In this document: piece after piece, positions 44,162 to 52,261 of the stretch | How positions within the stretch are numbered: the first letter of the stretch is position 1 | How the letters are laid out: each line of letters opens with the position of its first letter | Assembly: GCA_019638935.1 (NCBI GenBank) | Contig: JAHBSW010000008.1 | Location: 1-64,000, forward strand | Reading direction: 5' to 3' | Length of the DNA stretch: 64,000 bases | Origin: Cryobacterium sp. | GTDB lineage: Bacteria; Actinomycetota; Actinomycetes; Actinomycetales; Microbacteriaceae | Notes under the pieces: generated by a model | What the model was told of the DNA's origin: nothing | The model's input: the letters and a program-made list of their open reading frames with translations, nothing else | Database searches by the model: none | Made by a program: the position numbers and the translations under genes

Positions 44162-44490
44162 AGCGACTTGGGTTTCTTGGGTTTCGGCGCGGGCAGCGCG
44201 TCGGTGGTTGCGACGACGAGGCCGGTGAGCCATTCGCGGTCTTCCCAACGGTCGCCGCTGACACGGTAGTAGAGTTTGGAGCCGGGGTAGGCGGGCGCCT
44301 CGTCGGGGGTGCCGATGTAGTCGCGACCCGCATCCGTCGGTTTGATGAAGAGCTCGTCGTCGCAGACGAACGCGAAAACCTTCTCGCCGAGGTACAGCCC
44401 GTATTCGCCGAACATCTTGCGGCTGCGGATGTCGGGCAGCTCGCTCAGCTGGTCGTGAAGGTAGTCGATCGTCGACTGCTGGGTGCTCAC
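44152..44490 (-). CDS. TfoX/Sxy N-terminal-domain protein
   Basis: Protein of 112 residues with the TfoX N-domain pattern: RSRKMFGEYGLYLGEKVFAFVCDDELFIKP. The C-terminal TfoX domain is absent, as in many stand-alone members, and no competence genes are near. The last residues KSLVE and the stop are encoded by a hairpin repeat. ATG overlaps the stop of the acetyltransferase gene, so the two are cotranscribed. Confidence 0.8.
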   Translation of the reverse strand: MSTQQSTIDYLHDQLSELPDIRSRKMFGEYGLYLGEKVFAFVCDDELFIKPTDAGRDYIGTPDEAPAYPGSKLYYRVSGDRWEDREWLTGLVVATTDALPAPKPKKPKSLVE

Positions 44491-45071
44491 GGGTTCAACT
44501 CCAGTGCGACGAGCGGTCGCCCGGGCTTTCGGAGCGCGACCTCGGTGAAGCCCGCCGCGAGGAAGGTCGTGAGGGTGCCGAGGAACAGTTCGTTGGTGGA
44601 GTGCTTCGTGCCAGCGGTGTCGATCGGGTAGGCCTCGACGAGTCGCGCGCCTGAGCTTCGCGCGTAGGCGACGGCGGCATCCAGGAGGGCGCTTGTGACG
44701 CCGATGCCGCGGTGCTCACGTCGCACGACGAAGCAGGAGACGGCCCAGACGTGGGGATCGTCGAAGGGCTCGACGGTCGCGGTGGCGATGTTGCGGGTGC
44801 GGCTGATGCGCGCCTGTGCCGTGCGCGGCCCGACGCGCACCCAGCCCGCGGCCTCGCCGTCGACGTAGGCGATGATGCCGGGCGGGGGGCCGGAGTCGAT
44901 CTCGCCCTGAAGCCGGTCGCGTCGGTCGTCGACCGAGGTGGCGGACCATTCGGCGTTGGTCAGGGTCCACCAGCCGCACTGGCAGCTCTTGCCGTCGCCG
45001 CCGCCGGTGAGGGCGTGCTGGGCGTCGTCCCAGCGGTCGGGGGTCGCGACCTCGGTCGTCACGTTCTGCAT
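44487..45071 (-). CDS. GNAT-family N-acetyltransferase
   Basis: Protein of 194 residues. N-terminal CQCGWW motif is followed by the GNAT core: the VWAVSCFVVRREHRGIGVTSALLDAAVAYAR stretch contains the acetyl-CoA loop R-E-H-R-G-I-G. The C-terminal part TTFLAAGFTEVALRKPGRP is typical. The substrate is unknown. It is first of a two-gene unit with the TfoX-like gene. Confidence 0.85.
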   Translation of the reverse strand: MQNVTTEVATPDRWDDAQHALTGGGDGKSCQCGWWTLTNAEWSATSVDDRRDRLQGEIDSGPPPGIIAYVDGEAAGWVRVGPRTAQARISRTRNIATATVEPFDDPHVWAVSCFVVRREHRGIGVTSALLDAAVAYARSSGARLVEAYPIDTAGTKHSTNELFLGTLTTFLAAGFTEVALRKPGRPLVALELNP

Positions 45072-45180
45072 GGGAGAACGCTACGCCGCGCCCCTGACAC
45101 TGACAACGTGCGGATGCGTGCGGCCGCGTCTGGAGCTCGGCCGCACGCATCCGTCACACCCGTCGGGTGCTGCGTGCTGT

Positions 45181-45693
45181 CTAGTCGGCGGCGTCGCCCG
45201 TCGTGGGCTCGTGCATGGCGAGGATCACGGCGAAGGTGCCGAGCAGGATGGCGATGGGCATCGCGGTGTCTTTGCCGTTCCAGATGGCGGACTGCCACAT
45301 GGCGAACCACTCGGAGCCGATCACGATGAAGCCGAAGAACCACACGAGCAGGCCGACGGCGTAGGAGGCGTATCCCCACGCCTTGGCCTGGTTGAAGGTT
45401 CGCGCGTCGGCGTTGCGGCGGGCGAAGAGCTTCACGGCGCCAACGAGGGCGAGCAGGGCGAAGACGCCCTCGGCGATGATGATGCCCCAGTAGCCGATGT
45501 GGTGGATGACCTCGTTGTCGATGGCGCGCCACATGAGGGCGTTGCCCTCGAAGGTGGTGTCCATGCTGAGCACGTGCCGCACGAACTGGAAGTTGGAGTC
45601 GTAGTCCATGAGGTTGCCCGCGAACACGAACAGCCCGAAGAGGCCGGCGAGCGCGAGCGTGAGCGATTGGAACATTCGTAGTGGCTGCTTCAT
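45181..45693 (-). CDS. DUF2165-family membrane protein
   Basis: Small integral membrane protein of 170 residues with four hydrophobic helices. The diagnostic loop NLMDYDSNFQFVRHVLSMDT after the first helix assigns DUF2165. Function unknown. AAAGGCAG precedes the ATG. It overlaps the DUF4177-like gene by 4 nt. Confidence 0.85.
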   Translation of the reverse strand: MKQPLRMFQSLTLALAGLFGLFVFAGNLMDYDSNFQFVRHVLSMDTTFEGNALMWRAIDNEVIHHIGYWGIIIAEGVFALLALVGAVKLFARRNADARTFNQAKAWGYASYAVGLLVWFFGFIVIGSEWFAMWQSAIWNGKDTAMPIAILLGTFAVILAMHEPTTGDAAD

Positions 45694-45878
45694 TGTTCTG
45701 CCTTTCTGGTGAAGATGAGGTCGATGCGGGGTTCGGTGTGCTTCTCGAGGGGGATGGCCTGCACGAACTCCCAGCCGTCGCGAGCCTGCTGGCGGATGAT
45801 GTCGCGGTAGTCGTCGGCGAGCTCGCGACCGTCGCGGCGCCGCTTCACCGCGACGCTGATGAAGGAGTACTCTCTCAT
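45690..45878 (-). CDS. DUF4177-like small protein
   Basis: Protein of 62 residues: MREYSFISVAVKRRRDG, then IIRQQARDGWEFVQAIPL and RIDLIFTRKAEQ. The DGWEF core matches the DUF4177 family. GGCGAGGAGG precedes the ATG. It is the first gene of a pair with DUF2165. Function unknown. Confidence 0.7.
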   Translation of the reverse strand: MREYSFISVAVKRRRDGRELADDYRDIIRQQARDGWEFVQAIPLEKHTEPRIDLIFTRKAEQ

Positions 45879-45974
45879 CGCGCAGCGCCTCCTCGCCGTT
45901 CAGGGCACCGTGTTGATGCTTGGACGCGTGCCCGTCTTGGGGGACATGCTAGTACGGGTGCGGCCCGAATCGGG

Positions 45975-46481
45975 CTAGGTCGCGAGCGCGGCGACGCCGA
46001 GGTTGAGGGTGCTGGCGTAGAGCACCCACGCGAGATAGGGCACGAGGATGTACGCGGCCGACTTGTCGACGCGGTGGAACGCAACGATGGTCGCGAGGAT
46101 GGTCACTGCGAGCACGACGATGACGACGGATGCCGCCCACAGCGCCGCCGCGCCCCAGATGGGGTAGCCGGCGAAGAAGAGCGGCGACCAGACGCCGTTG
46201 AGCACGAGCTGCACGAGATAGAGGACGAGTGCCGTGGTTCGTGCCCGGCTGTCGGGCGTGAGCCAGACGCGCCAGGCGGCGTATGCCATGGCGAGGTACA
46301 GGATGCTCCACACCGGTCCGAAGACCCAGTCGGGCGGTGTCCACACGGGCTTGTCGGCGGCGGCGTACCAGCCCTCGACGTTGGACGTCGTCGCGAGCGT
46401 GCCGAGCGCGGCGACAAGGGCGACGAGCGCGACGGATGCGGCGAGCATCCACCAAGCCCCGGCGCGTCGTGTGGTGGTCAT
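45975..46481 (-). CDS. TspO/MBR-family protein
   Basis: Membrane protein of 168 residues with five helices. After the first helix, GWYAAADKPVWTPPDWVFGPVWSILYLAMAYA is the TspO signature; later LVLYLVQLVLNGVWSPLFF and VPYLAWVLYASTLNL follow. Family members bind tetrapyrroles and act in stress responses. ATG 46481 gives MTTTRRAG; the open frame continues upstream into the tRNA region without support. Confidence 0.9.
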   Translation of the reverse strand: MTTTRRAGAWWMLAASVALVALVAALGTLATTSNVEGWYAAADKPVWTPPDWVFGPVWSILYLAMAYAAWRVWLTPDSRARTTALVLYLVQLVLNGVWSPLFFAGYPIWGAAALWAASVVIVVLAVTILATIVAFHRVDKSAAYILVPYLAWVLYASTLNLGVAALAT

Positions 46482-46560
46482 AGCCGAATGGTACGTCGAC
46501 TCGCTGCAAGTGCGGCTAAGATTGCAGAGGCTTTCGTCGCAGATGCGCGAAGGCAAGTCA

Positions 46561-46622
<62 letters not shown>

Positions 46623-46634
<12 letters not shown>

Positions 46635-46909
46635 CAAATGTGATGAGTCGGGACATGTGTCACACCATGTGCCCTGATTCTTCGGCGCATGCGGAGCGTT
46701 GCGGTGTGACTGCTGCCATGAGTCACGCTTATGAATCGGTCGGGGGCTTCGGCTCTTGTCGGCGTTGACCTGGGACTTTATCTGTGCTCCAGGGAATTTA
46801 CTGGTCAGCGCCCTGCATTTTGTTGTGCAGATGTCGACGCTGCCTGCCGCGTCTAAGGAACCGTTCTAGGTGTGACATGTGTCCTGAATCCAGACACTGT
46901 CAGCCCGAC
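46623..46909 (+). repeat. 13-bp direct repeat of the tRNA-Pro 3' end (att-like)
   Basis: CTGTCAGCCCGAC forms the 3' end of tRNA-Pro (46623-46635) and recurs at 46897-46909. Such tRNA-end duplication is what tRNA-targeting integrases leave. No intact integrase lies within 51 kb on either side in the window; only a serine-recombinase remnant is nearby. Confidence 0.6.
46651..46884. mobile_element. MITE-like or IS-remnant element with imperfect terminal inverted repeats
   Basis: GGACATGTGTCACACC at 46651-46666 and GGTGTGACATGTGTCC at 46869-46884 are inverted with 14 of 16 matches. The 234 bp between them hold no plausible ORF. The ends look like those of small actinobacterial IS elements, but no transposase is present. 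It lies inside the 13-bp tRNA-end duplication. I see no gene in 46635-46975. Confidence 0.45.
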
Positions 46910-46975
46910 CGATGACAATAGACGAATTCGCTTGCTTGTCTTTTCCTAGCGTCGCGACCCTGCCAAGATTGAGCC

Positions 46976-47527
46976 GTGATCGATTGGCCAAACCTTCTGA
47001 TCGGAGCCGCACTTGGGGCGTTAGTAACGGGAGGTTTTTGGGCAGGCGATCACTTCTTGTTTCGGCGGCGCAAGCGTTCGGAGGCTATGGCCGCATGGTT
47101 CCTCGCCGCAAGTGAACTGATCGACCTACTCGATTCGCCCGAAACAGACGCGGAGGTTCTCAATCGAGCAGTAAGACGCTACCCCCTAGCCCTGTGGAGA
47201 GGCGTACTTGGCCGTAGTTATTTCGAGGAATTTGACGCGGTTAAGTACTCATTTGACAGTGTGTATTTCTGGGTCGGACGTTTGAGAGGCAAGGACGCCA
47301 GCCCGCACACGGGCGAGTTCCTCGAGGCGGACATTGAGCGGCTAAACGCGAGTATGAGAGCATTCAGGGAAGTCATTGAAGGAATCTATACTCAAATGAA
47401 TGCCGAAATCTCGAACGCAGAACACCGCGCCGAGCAACTACGTCGACTTCTGAGACACCCCATCGATGCCCTGAGAAGTAAGAGTCGTGGATTGAACGTC
47501 AGTCCACACCCTCGCGTTAAACGATGA
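46976..47527 (+). CDS. membrane-anchored hypothetical protein of the island
   Basis: Protein of 183 residues. One N-terminal membrane segment (LLIGAALGALVTGGFWAGDHFLF) is followed by RRRKR, so the rest is cytoplasmic and helical. The middle has YPLALWRGVLGRSYFEEFDAVKY and the end is basic. No family recognised. GTG 46976 is the only start that keeps the helix. The base composition is much less GC-rich than the core genes, which suggests transfer. Confidence 0.55.
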   Translation: MIDWPNLLIGAALGALVTGGFWAGDHFLFRRRKRSEAMAAWFLAASELIDLLDSPETDAEVLNRAVRRYPLALWRGVLGRSYFEEFDAVKYSFDSVYFWVGRLRGKDASPHTGEFLEADIERLNASMRAFREVIEGIYTQMNAEISNAEHRAEQLRRLLRHPIDALRSKSRGLNVSPHPRVKR

Positions 47528-47803
47528 CTTCCACGTCGGGTTGCCGACTCTGGTTACGGTTTATCTCAACCAGGCCGATACCCACCTGTCGGTGATTATC
47601 GGCACACCGTGTCGACCAGGACGGGGCGCCGTGGAAGGACATAAGCTCGTGGTACGGTAAATCCCTTGGCCCGCCTGAGGCGACAAGAATACCCGGGCTC
47701 ACTCCGCGTGAAAGTCCTTTGCCGAATGAAGATTTTGCCCTAGTTGCGCCAGGATGAAACCCAGTGACTGTTATTCTCACCTGTATTCACGAGAGTATGG
47801 ACT
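47528..47803. other. island spacer without a supported gene
   Basis: About 276 nt. Minus-strand codons stay open over 47517-47780, but there is no ribosome site and the frame overlaps the end of the previous gene, so I do not call it. Nothing else recognised. Confidence 0.5.
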
Positions 47804-48870
47804 ATGCCGATCGAGATCCAAGTCGCACTCATCACACTCGGCGGCGTACTCTTTGGCAGCCTGCTGCGCTTTCTCACATCGCTTGGCTCGGAGGTGGTGC
47901 GCATTGCTCGGGACGCCGGTGAACAGTTCCGAAGCTCCCGCAAATTACACAAGAAATATTCGAACCCTCTTGTCCATGCTTCCCTCGCTCTAATGTTCCG
48001 ACTCGAAGAACTCGTAGCGGAGAGAGGACGTGACTGTTACCTGCAAACTAAACTGCCACGTACCAGCTTCGAGACCTACAAGGCAGCGAGCACGCTTTAT
48101 CGACTCGCTACGTTACTTGCCTGAACCCAGGCCTTGCGCCGAGAACTACTCTTCCTCAGCGTCGACCAGCGTCGACCCAGGAATCATCAGCGTGAACTCG
48201 AGGACGCGCTCGAAACGCTTTCGAAAGCTCTGGCAGATCGCCAATACATGGAGTAGATGCGGGTGCTTGCGATGGCGAGACAGCTCGGGTCACACTTTCT
48301 CATGCTCAAGTGAAGCCTGCTGGCGCGAATGTCGACGTGCCCATCGGTCGGTCCCTCCATAGCCACGGAAAAACCAGGATTGAGCAACTGACTAAGTCAC
48401 AACAACGCCAGCTGGTGAATGATGTAATTTTTGAAATCATGTCGACAAGCACATCCGGCCCATCAATGTCGATGCCGTCGAGGGTCCGTTGGATGGAGAT
48501 CGTTCAATTGCTTGATACCCGAGAGGCATGGATCTATCGAGACTGGCAAGCCGCGATCGGTGATCTTCTTCTGGTGAGCGCATCAGAAGGTTCTCGTACC
48601 TATGACGCCATCGGGTATCGGGAGTTCGAGGAACTCTACATAAATGGCAACGAGGAACCGAAGAAGTAGATGCGTCGGCTCAGCGCGCTGGTTGAGGATG
48701 TCGATATGAGCTGCCCCACGTACCAAGACGCCCGGCCCGACGTTCTGCGTGCGGTCTATCGGGCTTGCGGCGAGATCGTCATCGCTGTCAATCAGCTTCA
48801 AGGACGCCGATCGCCAATCAGTGCGGAGCAACTCCAGGCATCACGTTTGGCTGCTGGCTTCGTTGCATAG
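47804..48870 (+). pseudogene. decayed island gene (two nonsense mutations and a frameshift)
   Basis: Read continuously this is one protein of about 350 residues. It starts MPIEIQVALITLGGVLFG (membrane segment) and runs in one frame to LYRLATLLA-TGA, continues after the stop as TQALRRELLFLSVD up to LADRQYME near 48258, then shifts frame to VDAGACDGETARVTL. It goes on through REAWIYRDWQAAIGDLLLV and GYREFEELYI to a TAG at 48667-48669, and continues RRLSALVEDVDMSCPTY to 48870. Both stops fall where a tryptophan would fit. The fragments 47804-48124, 48310-48669 and 48670-48870 are probably not separate genes. Family unknown. Confidence 0.55.
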
Positions 48871-48925
48871 TCGCGCCGATCGTGATGAGGTGCTCCCGCG
48901 AAATCGCACTACAGACCGTTGAGTA

Positions 48926-49149
48926 ATGCCTTTGGCAAAGCCAAAGCAGCTCGCCCAGCGAGCAGCGTTTGCCGTTGCGTCCGAGAGCTTCGCCTTAAGA
49001 AGAGGCTGAGCCAGGAGGAACTAGCGCATCGCCCAGATCTTGACCGCTCCTACGTGGACCAAGTAGAGCGCGGCGAGCGGAATATCAGCCTCTATAGCAT
49101 CCGTCGCCTTGTTAAGGCCTTTCATGTTGAGGCTTCCCGCTTAGTCTGA
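48926..49149 (+). pseudogene. XRE-family regulator with an N-terminal frameshift
   Basis: The helix-turn-helix reads RELRLKKRLSQEELAHRPDL, then DRSYVDQVERGERNISLYSI, clearly XRE family. The expected N-terminus MPLAKPKQLAQRAAFAV is in another frame from ATG 48926. A one-base loss near 48980 joins them: adding one base gives A-V-A-V-R-E-L. A start at TTG 48919 in the lower frame is possible but gives an odd N-terminus. Probably an inactivated regulator of the island. Confidence 0.6.
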
Positions 49150-49158
49150 GCGCAACGG

Positions 49159-49164
49159 TACGAT
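49159..49164 (+). promoter_or_regulatory. -10 box TACGAT before the 359-residue island gene
   Basis: TACGAT is followed by ATG at 49169 (4 nt) and ATG at 49172 (7 nt). Leaderless spacing favours the second ATG. Confidence 0.4.
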
Positions 49165-49171
49165 CTGAATG

Positions 49172-50251
49172 ATGAGTGAAGAACAGCGTGTGCGATTCGG
49201 CCAGACTACAGGCGGGATCATTTTGATCCAAGGGGTCGTGACCGCGGCGGTAAGCGCCGTCGTGACTTGGGCGATTAACAACGCCGCCGGGTTGCCGTGG
49301 CTCGCGATAGCCGCTTTGTTCTTGAGCATTGGGCTCGTTGTGTTTCTGGTCATGTCACTCTTTCAAGGGCGACTCCGCCAAGTCATGTGGGGCTGGATCC
49401 CACGGACGCTCGCGTGGGTCTTCTCCTTGCGTATCATTTCGCATACGGGCCGACACGCCCTCGAACAAAGCGGATACGACCGCCGCAGCGCAGAAGTTGC
49501 CGTTGAGCGCGCTACTACCCGGGAGCCCAAATGGCACTTCGATGCTCGGGACAACCTCGGCGAAGAATTCTTCTATTGGCTCGAGAATCGTGGGGCGATG
49601 GTGACAGATGTCTCCATCACATGTGACCCAGAAATGTTTCTTCTCGACGGTGACACGTCGTGGCCAGGAGTATTCGGAGACGAGCGAGCCAACGCTTATG
49701 AGGGAAAGCGGTTCAAGGGCGTGCCCACAGAGCGGGGCGAGGCCGAGGGCGTCATCTTCCACGTGACGTGGCATGACAACAATGGTGACCCTTTCGAACG
49801 AGACGTAGTCATGCCCCCGGCTGAATTCCGAGCGGGAAAAGCTGAGGCACTCAACGAAGCATTTGCCAGAGGTCGAGCAGAGGGTCGAGCAGACGCACTT
49901 GCAGAGAATGAAGCCAAGCCGCCGTCCATTCCACTCCCTCGGCCCAGGTGGCACCTGGACACCCACGGCCCAAGCAAGGGAAAGTTCGCGAAACTTGGCG
50001 CGATCGAGTTTCACCTAGCTAATGGAGTTCCTACCAGCGTCGCGTATCGGGTCCGCGTCGACGGCGAATCAGGATGCCGTGTCGTGGGTAACGGAACTTG
50101 GGCTGATCTTTCAGGGGAAAGCAAAGCGCTGTTCGAAGCCTTGGTAGACGACGACGCATATTTATTCGGGCTAGCTGTCCGCGTCGCATGGCTAGACGAG
50201 AACGGCCGCGAGCACTCCGAGAAACTGTTCCGCGAAGTCAAGAGACGCTGA
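49172..50251 (+). CDS. two-helix membrane protein of unknown function
   Basis: Protein of 359 residues. Two N-terminal membrane helices (GGIILIQGVVTAAVSAVVTW and WLAIAALFLSIGLVVFLVMS) precede a soluble region. Residues about 225-255 (FRAGKAEALNEAFARGRAEG, then RADALAENEAK) look like a charged coiled coil. The C-terminal 100 residues are beta-rich (AIEFHLANGVPTSVAYRVRV). No known family recognised. It lies in the AT-richer island next to other unknown genes and is intact, so it may be island cargo. Confidence 0.6.
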   Translation: MSEEQRVRFGQTTGGIILIQGVVTAAVSAVVTWAINNAAGLPWLAIAALFLSIGLVVFLVMSLFQGRLRQVMWGWIPRTLAWVFSLRIISHTGRHALEQSGYDRRSAEVAVERATTREPKWHFDARDNLGEEFFYWLENRGAMVTDVSITCDPEMFLLDGDTSWPGVFGDERANAYEGKRFKGVPTERGEAEGVIFHVTWHDNNGDPFERDVVMPPAEFRAGKAEALNEAFARGRAEGRADALAENEAKPPSIPLPRPRWHLDTHGPSKGKFAKLGAIEFHLANGVPTSVAYRVRVDGESGCRVVGNGTWADLSGESKALFEALVDDDAYLFGLAVRVAWLDENGREHSEKLFREVKRR

Positions 50252-50268
50252 CACCCAACCGCGATCAA

Positions 50269-51072
50269 TTACTCCGGTTCGTCGTTGCTCGCGACTAAAC
50301 CAGGCTTCATCGCTCGAAGCACGGTCTCTAAGTACTCCCAGTTGGCCTCAGAAATAGGAAAAGCTCCATGCAGAACAATGACCCCTCCACCCGGAATCGG
50401 GATGTTTACTGACGTCATTTTCCGTCGAGTAGAGCGATCACTTTCTGCTCTGGCGTAACTCTCGGCAAGGGAACGGGGTATTTCAAACCCGGACCGCGCA
50501 GCTGAGTCAAAGACTTCTTGGGGGTCGGGCAGGTCGTCGTCGAAGTATTCACCCACGACTGGGTCTTCGGCTTCCTCTCCACCAAGCTGAGCAAACTTGA
50601 TCGTCTCCCGATACTCCTTGATGAACTCGACAGCGCCGACGTCTGTGAAGTCGAGTTCTTCCTTCAACTCCCACGCCCACGCGCTGTCGGACGGCATATC
50701 GGCCCCGTACTTCTTCCACATTTCGTTGTGCATGCGGGGCAGCAGCGCGGCTTTCTGGATCAAGGCCAGTCTCTCTCCCGCGTCAGGATGCTCAAGAATG
50801 CGACGAGTAGCATCGGTGACCTGAACTTTGCGGGCGCGACCTGACCCAGAGTCAACGATCAATCCGTACTTTTTTAGTGCCGATACGACGCTATTGGATC
50901 GTCCGCTCTGACTCGTGTACCCCCAATGCCTAATTGCAACCTGCATCGGCACCGCGTTCTGGCGTTCGGCGCGATACAACTCTTCCGCTCGTTGCAGAGC
51001 AACTCCAAGGTCGAGAGCCGGGTAGGACGGGCTCCGTTTCGGGCGTCCAGTCACTTGCACATGTTCACTCAT
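50269..51072 (-). CDS. winged-helix-like hypothetical protein of the island
   Basis: Protein of 267 residues, convergent with the previous gene. The N-terminal 90 residues (YPALDLGVALQRAEELYRAE, then RSNSVVSALKKYGLIVDSGS and VTDATRRIL) resemble a winged-helix domain. The middle is acidic and the C-terminal part is SVNIPIPGGGVIVLHGAFPI followed by WEYLETVLRAM. ATG 51072 is chosen because GGGAGG lies 5 nt upstream; the frame stays open six codons further. Function unknown. Similar proteins are, to my recollection, found on mobile elements. Confidence 0.6.
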   Translation of the reverse strand: MSEHVQVTGRPKRSPSYPALDLGVALQRAEELYRAERQNAVPMQVAIRHWGYTSQSGRSNSVVSALKKYGLIVDSGSGRARKVQVTDATRRILEHPDAGERLALIQKAALLPRMHNEMWKKYGADMPSDSAWAWELKEELDFTDVGAVEFIKEYRETIKFAQLGGEEAEDPVVGEYFDDDLPDPQEVFDSAARSGFEIPRSLAESYARAESDRSTRRKMTSVNIPIPGGGVIVLHGAFPISEANWEYLETVLRAMKPGLVASNDEPE

Positions 51073-51170
51073 CTTTTCCTCCCGAACCAAGTATAGAGCA
51101 AAGCGATCCGAAAAGACAGAGTTAGAGTCCCCTTTTGACTCAAGAGCGTGCTACACTGGGAGGATAAACA

Positions 51171-51200
51171 GAAACGCCTCGGCGACAACCGAGGCGTTTC
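51171..51200 (+). terminator. strong hairpin before the tmRNA-like element
   Basis: 12-bp perfect stem GAAACGCCTCGG / CCGAGGCGTTTC with loop CGACAA, followed by TCAAAG, so there is no T-tract. On the minus strand it lies upstream of the 50269 gene. It may be a terminator, or the 5' part of a transcript that starts near an extended -10 box TGCTACACT (51149-51157). Confidence 0.5.
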
Positions 51201-51210
51201 TCAAAGAACT

Positions 51211-51281
51211 GGGGTACGCAGGTTCGCCGGGAGATCCTGAAAAAATTACCGCGACGGGTTCAAGTCCCGTGTACTCCACCA
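51211..51281 (+). ncRNA. 71-nt tmRNA-like tRNA domain (candidate)
   Basis: Acceptor GGGGTAC (51211-51217) pairs with GTACTCC (51271-51277) with a G3-U70 wobble, then A73 and an encoded CCA. The T-arm ACGGG-TTCAAGT-CCCGT is canonical. There is no anticodon arm. In the D position, GGTTCGCCGGGA resembles the tmRNA segment GGATTCGACGGGA. CGcCGG (51225-51230) can pair with CCGCG (51249-51253), the place of tmRNA helix 2. G3-U70 plus A73 are alanine identity elements. It has no tag ORF or pseudoknots. It may be a mini tmRNA-like RNA or an ssrA-derived attachment remnant. Confidence 0.4.
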
Positions 51282-51379
51282 ACAACGATACCAGGATTCC
51301 GCTTCTGCTGGGATACTTACGCTATCAGCGTGCGCGTCTGTACCGCGCACAGTGTTCGCATGTCGTCGCGCACTATTGC

Positions 51380-51953
51380 CAGAAGGCGGCACGAGGTCGT
51401 CAATCAATGCGTCTGCGATCTGCCGGTAGGTAAGGCGTCTGCGGTCTGCCGGTAGGTAAGCCCTCGCGATCGATCCGCGACAATTCTCTGAGCCACTGCT
51501 GAGGACACGAGCACGGGACTACCGAGACGCACGCCCTATCTTGCGCGCCTCCGCAAGCCCTCGCGAGTTCGCAGACCGATCATCTTGGCGCTCCCACCGA
51601 GAGACTGCGGCCATGATGTTGGCGACGAGCTCACCAGTTGGAGTGGCCGTGTCGATGCCGAGGCCAATCGCCAAGACTCCCTACCCCTGCTTACTGGCCG
51701 TCTTCGATAGCCTCGCGAAGTCGGCAAGGGAACGAGACACCCGGTCGAGCTTCGAGACGACCAGCGCGTCGGCCCGTCCTCGACTGAGCATGTCGAGGGC
51801 ACGGGTGATCCCGGGCTGGTTGATGTCCTTGCCTGAGCGTCGTCCGGCGCCCTCGAGGCACTCGACGTGCCGCCCTCTGCGCCCTGCTTCCGCCTGTATG
51901 GTGGACCGCTGGGGCTCTATGCCGTACTCCTGCCCGACAGTCGAAGCGCGCAA
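51380..51953 (-). pseudogene. serine recombinase (resolvase family) pseudogene
   Basis: The first half is open and recognisable: RASTVGQEYGIEPQRSTIQA with the catalytic serine, then GKDINQPGITRALDMLSRGR and ADALVVSKLDRVSRSLADFA. After residue 85 the match moves to another frame: the resolvase segment GELVANIMAAVSRWERQDD is readable on the minus strand at about 51580-51640. Beyond it come a stop and a 26-bp tandem duplication (51409-51460). The normal N-terminal methionine region is also lost. This is the likely former recombinase of the island. Confidence 0.75.
51409..51460. repeat. 26-bp tandem duplication in the recombinase remnant
   Basis: GCGTCTGCGATCTGCCGGTA plus GGTAAG at 51409-51434 is repeated at 51435-51460 with one mismatch. 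The length is not a multiple of three, so it adds a frameshift. Confidence 0.8.
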
Positions 51954-51965
51954 AGACCCTCACAA

Positions 51966-52249
51966 CGCGGCAGGGGTTCGGTTGCCAGCGACCCACCGGG
52001 CGACGGCAGTGAGTGTCGCCGAGGGCCGCGGTGTCGCTCAGAGCCTCCTAGTAGCACTGCTGCCACTTCGTGAGCCGAGCGGCCTTGGTGGGCTCACGCT
52101 TCGACGATTAAACAGTCCACGTGCCCGCTGGCAGCTCTGAGGCTGGAGACGCGGAACATGCGGCTCAAACCGTTCGTGCGTGGTTGCAGGAGCCGCGATG
52201 AAAGTTGCCCAAGAGAGTCCGTGAGCCAGAGATCGAAGGCTAGTACTTC
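51966..52249. other. right edge of the island, no gene supported
   Basis: About 280 nt between the recombinase remnant and the next gene. Open frames here lack ribosome sites and homologous features. The stretch 51282-51380, before the remnant, is likewise empty. Confidence 0.5.
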
Positions 52250-52255
52250 TACGCT
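52250..52255 (+). promoter_or_regulatory. -10 box TACGCT, candidate leaderless promoter
   Basis: TACGCT, 6 nt, then ATG 52262 of the VOC-DUF4260 gene. Confidence 0.45.
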
Positions 52256-52261
52256 GGATGA

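Noticed and set aside
47517..47780. Possible 87-residue minus-strand gene in the island
   Set aside because: No ribosome site, no recognisable domain, and it overlaps the end of the 46976 gene.
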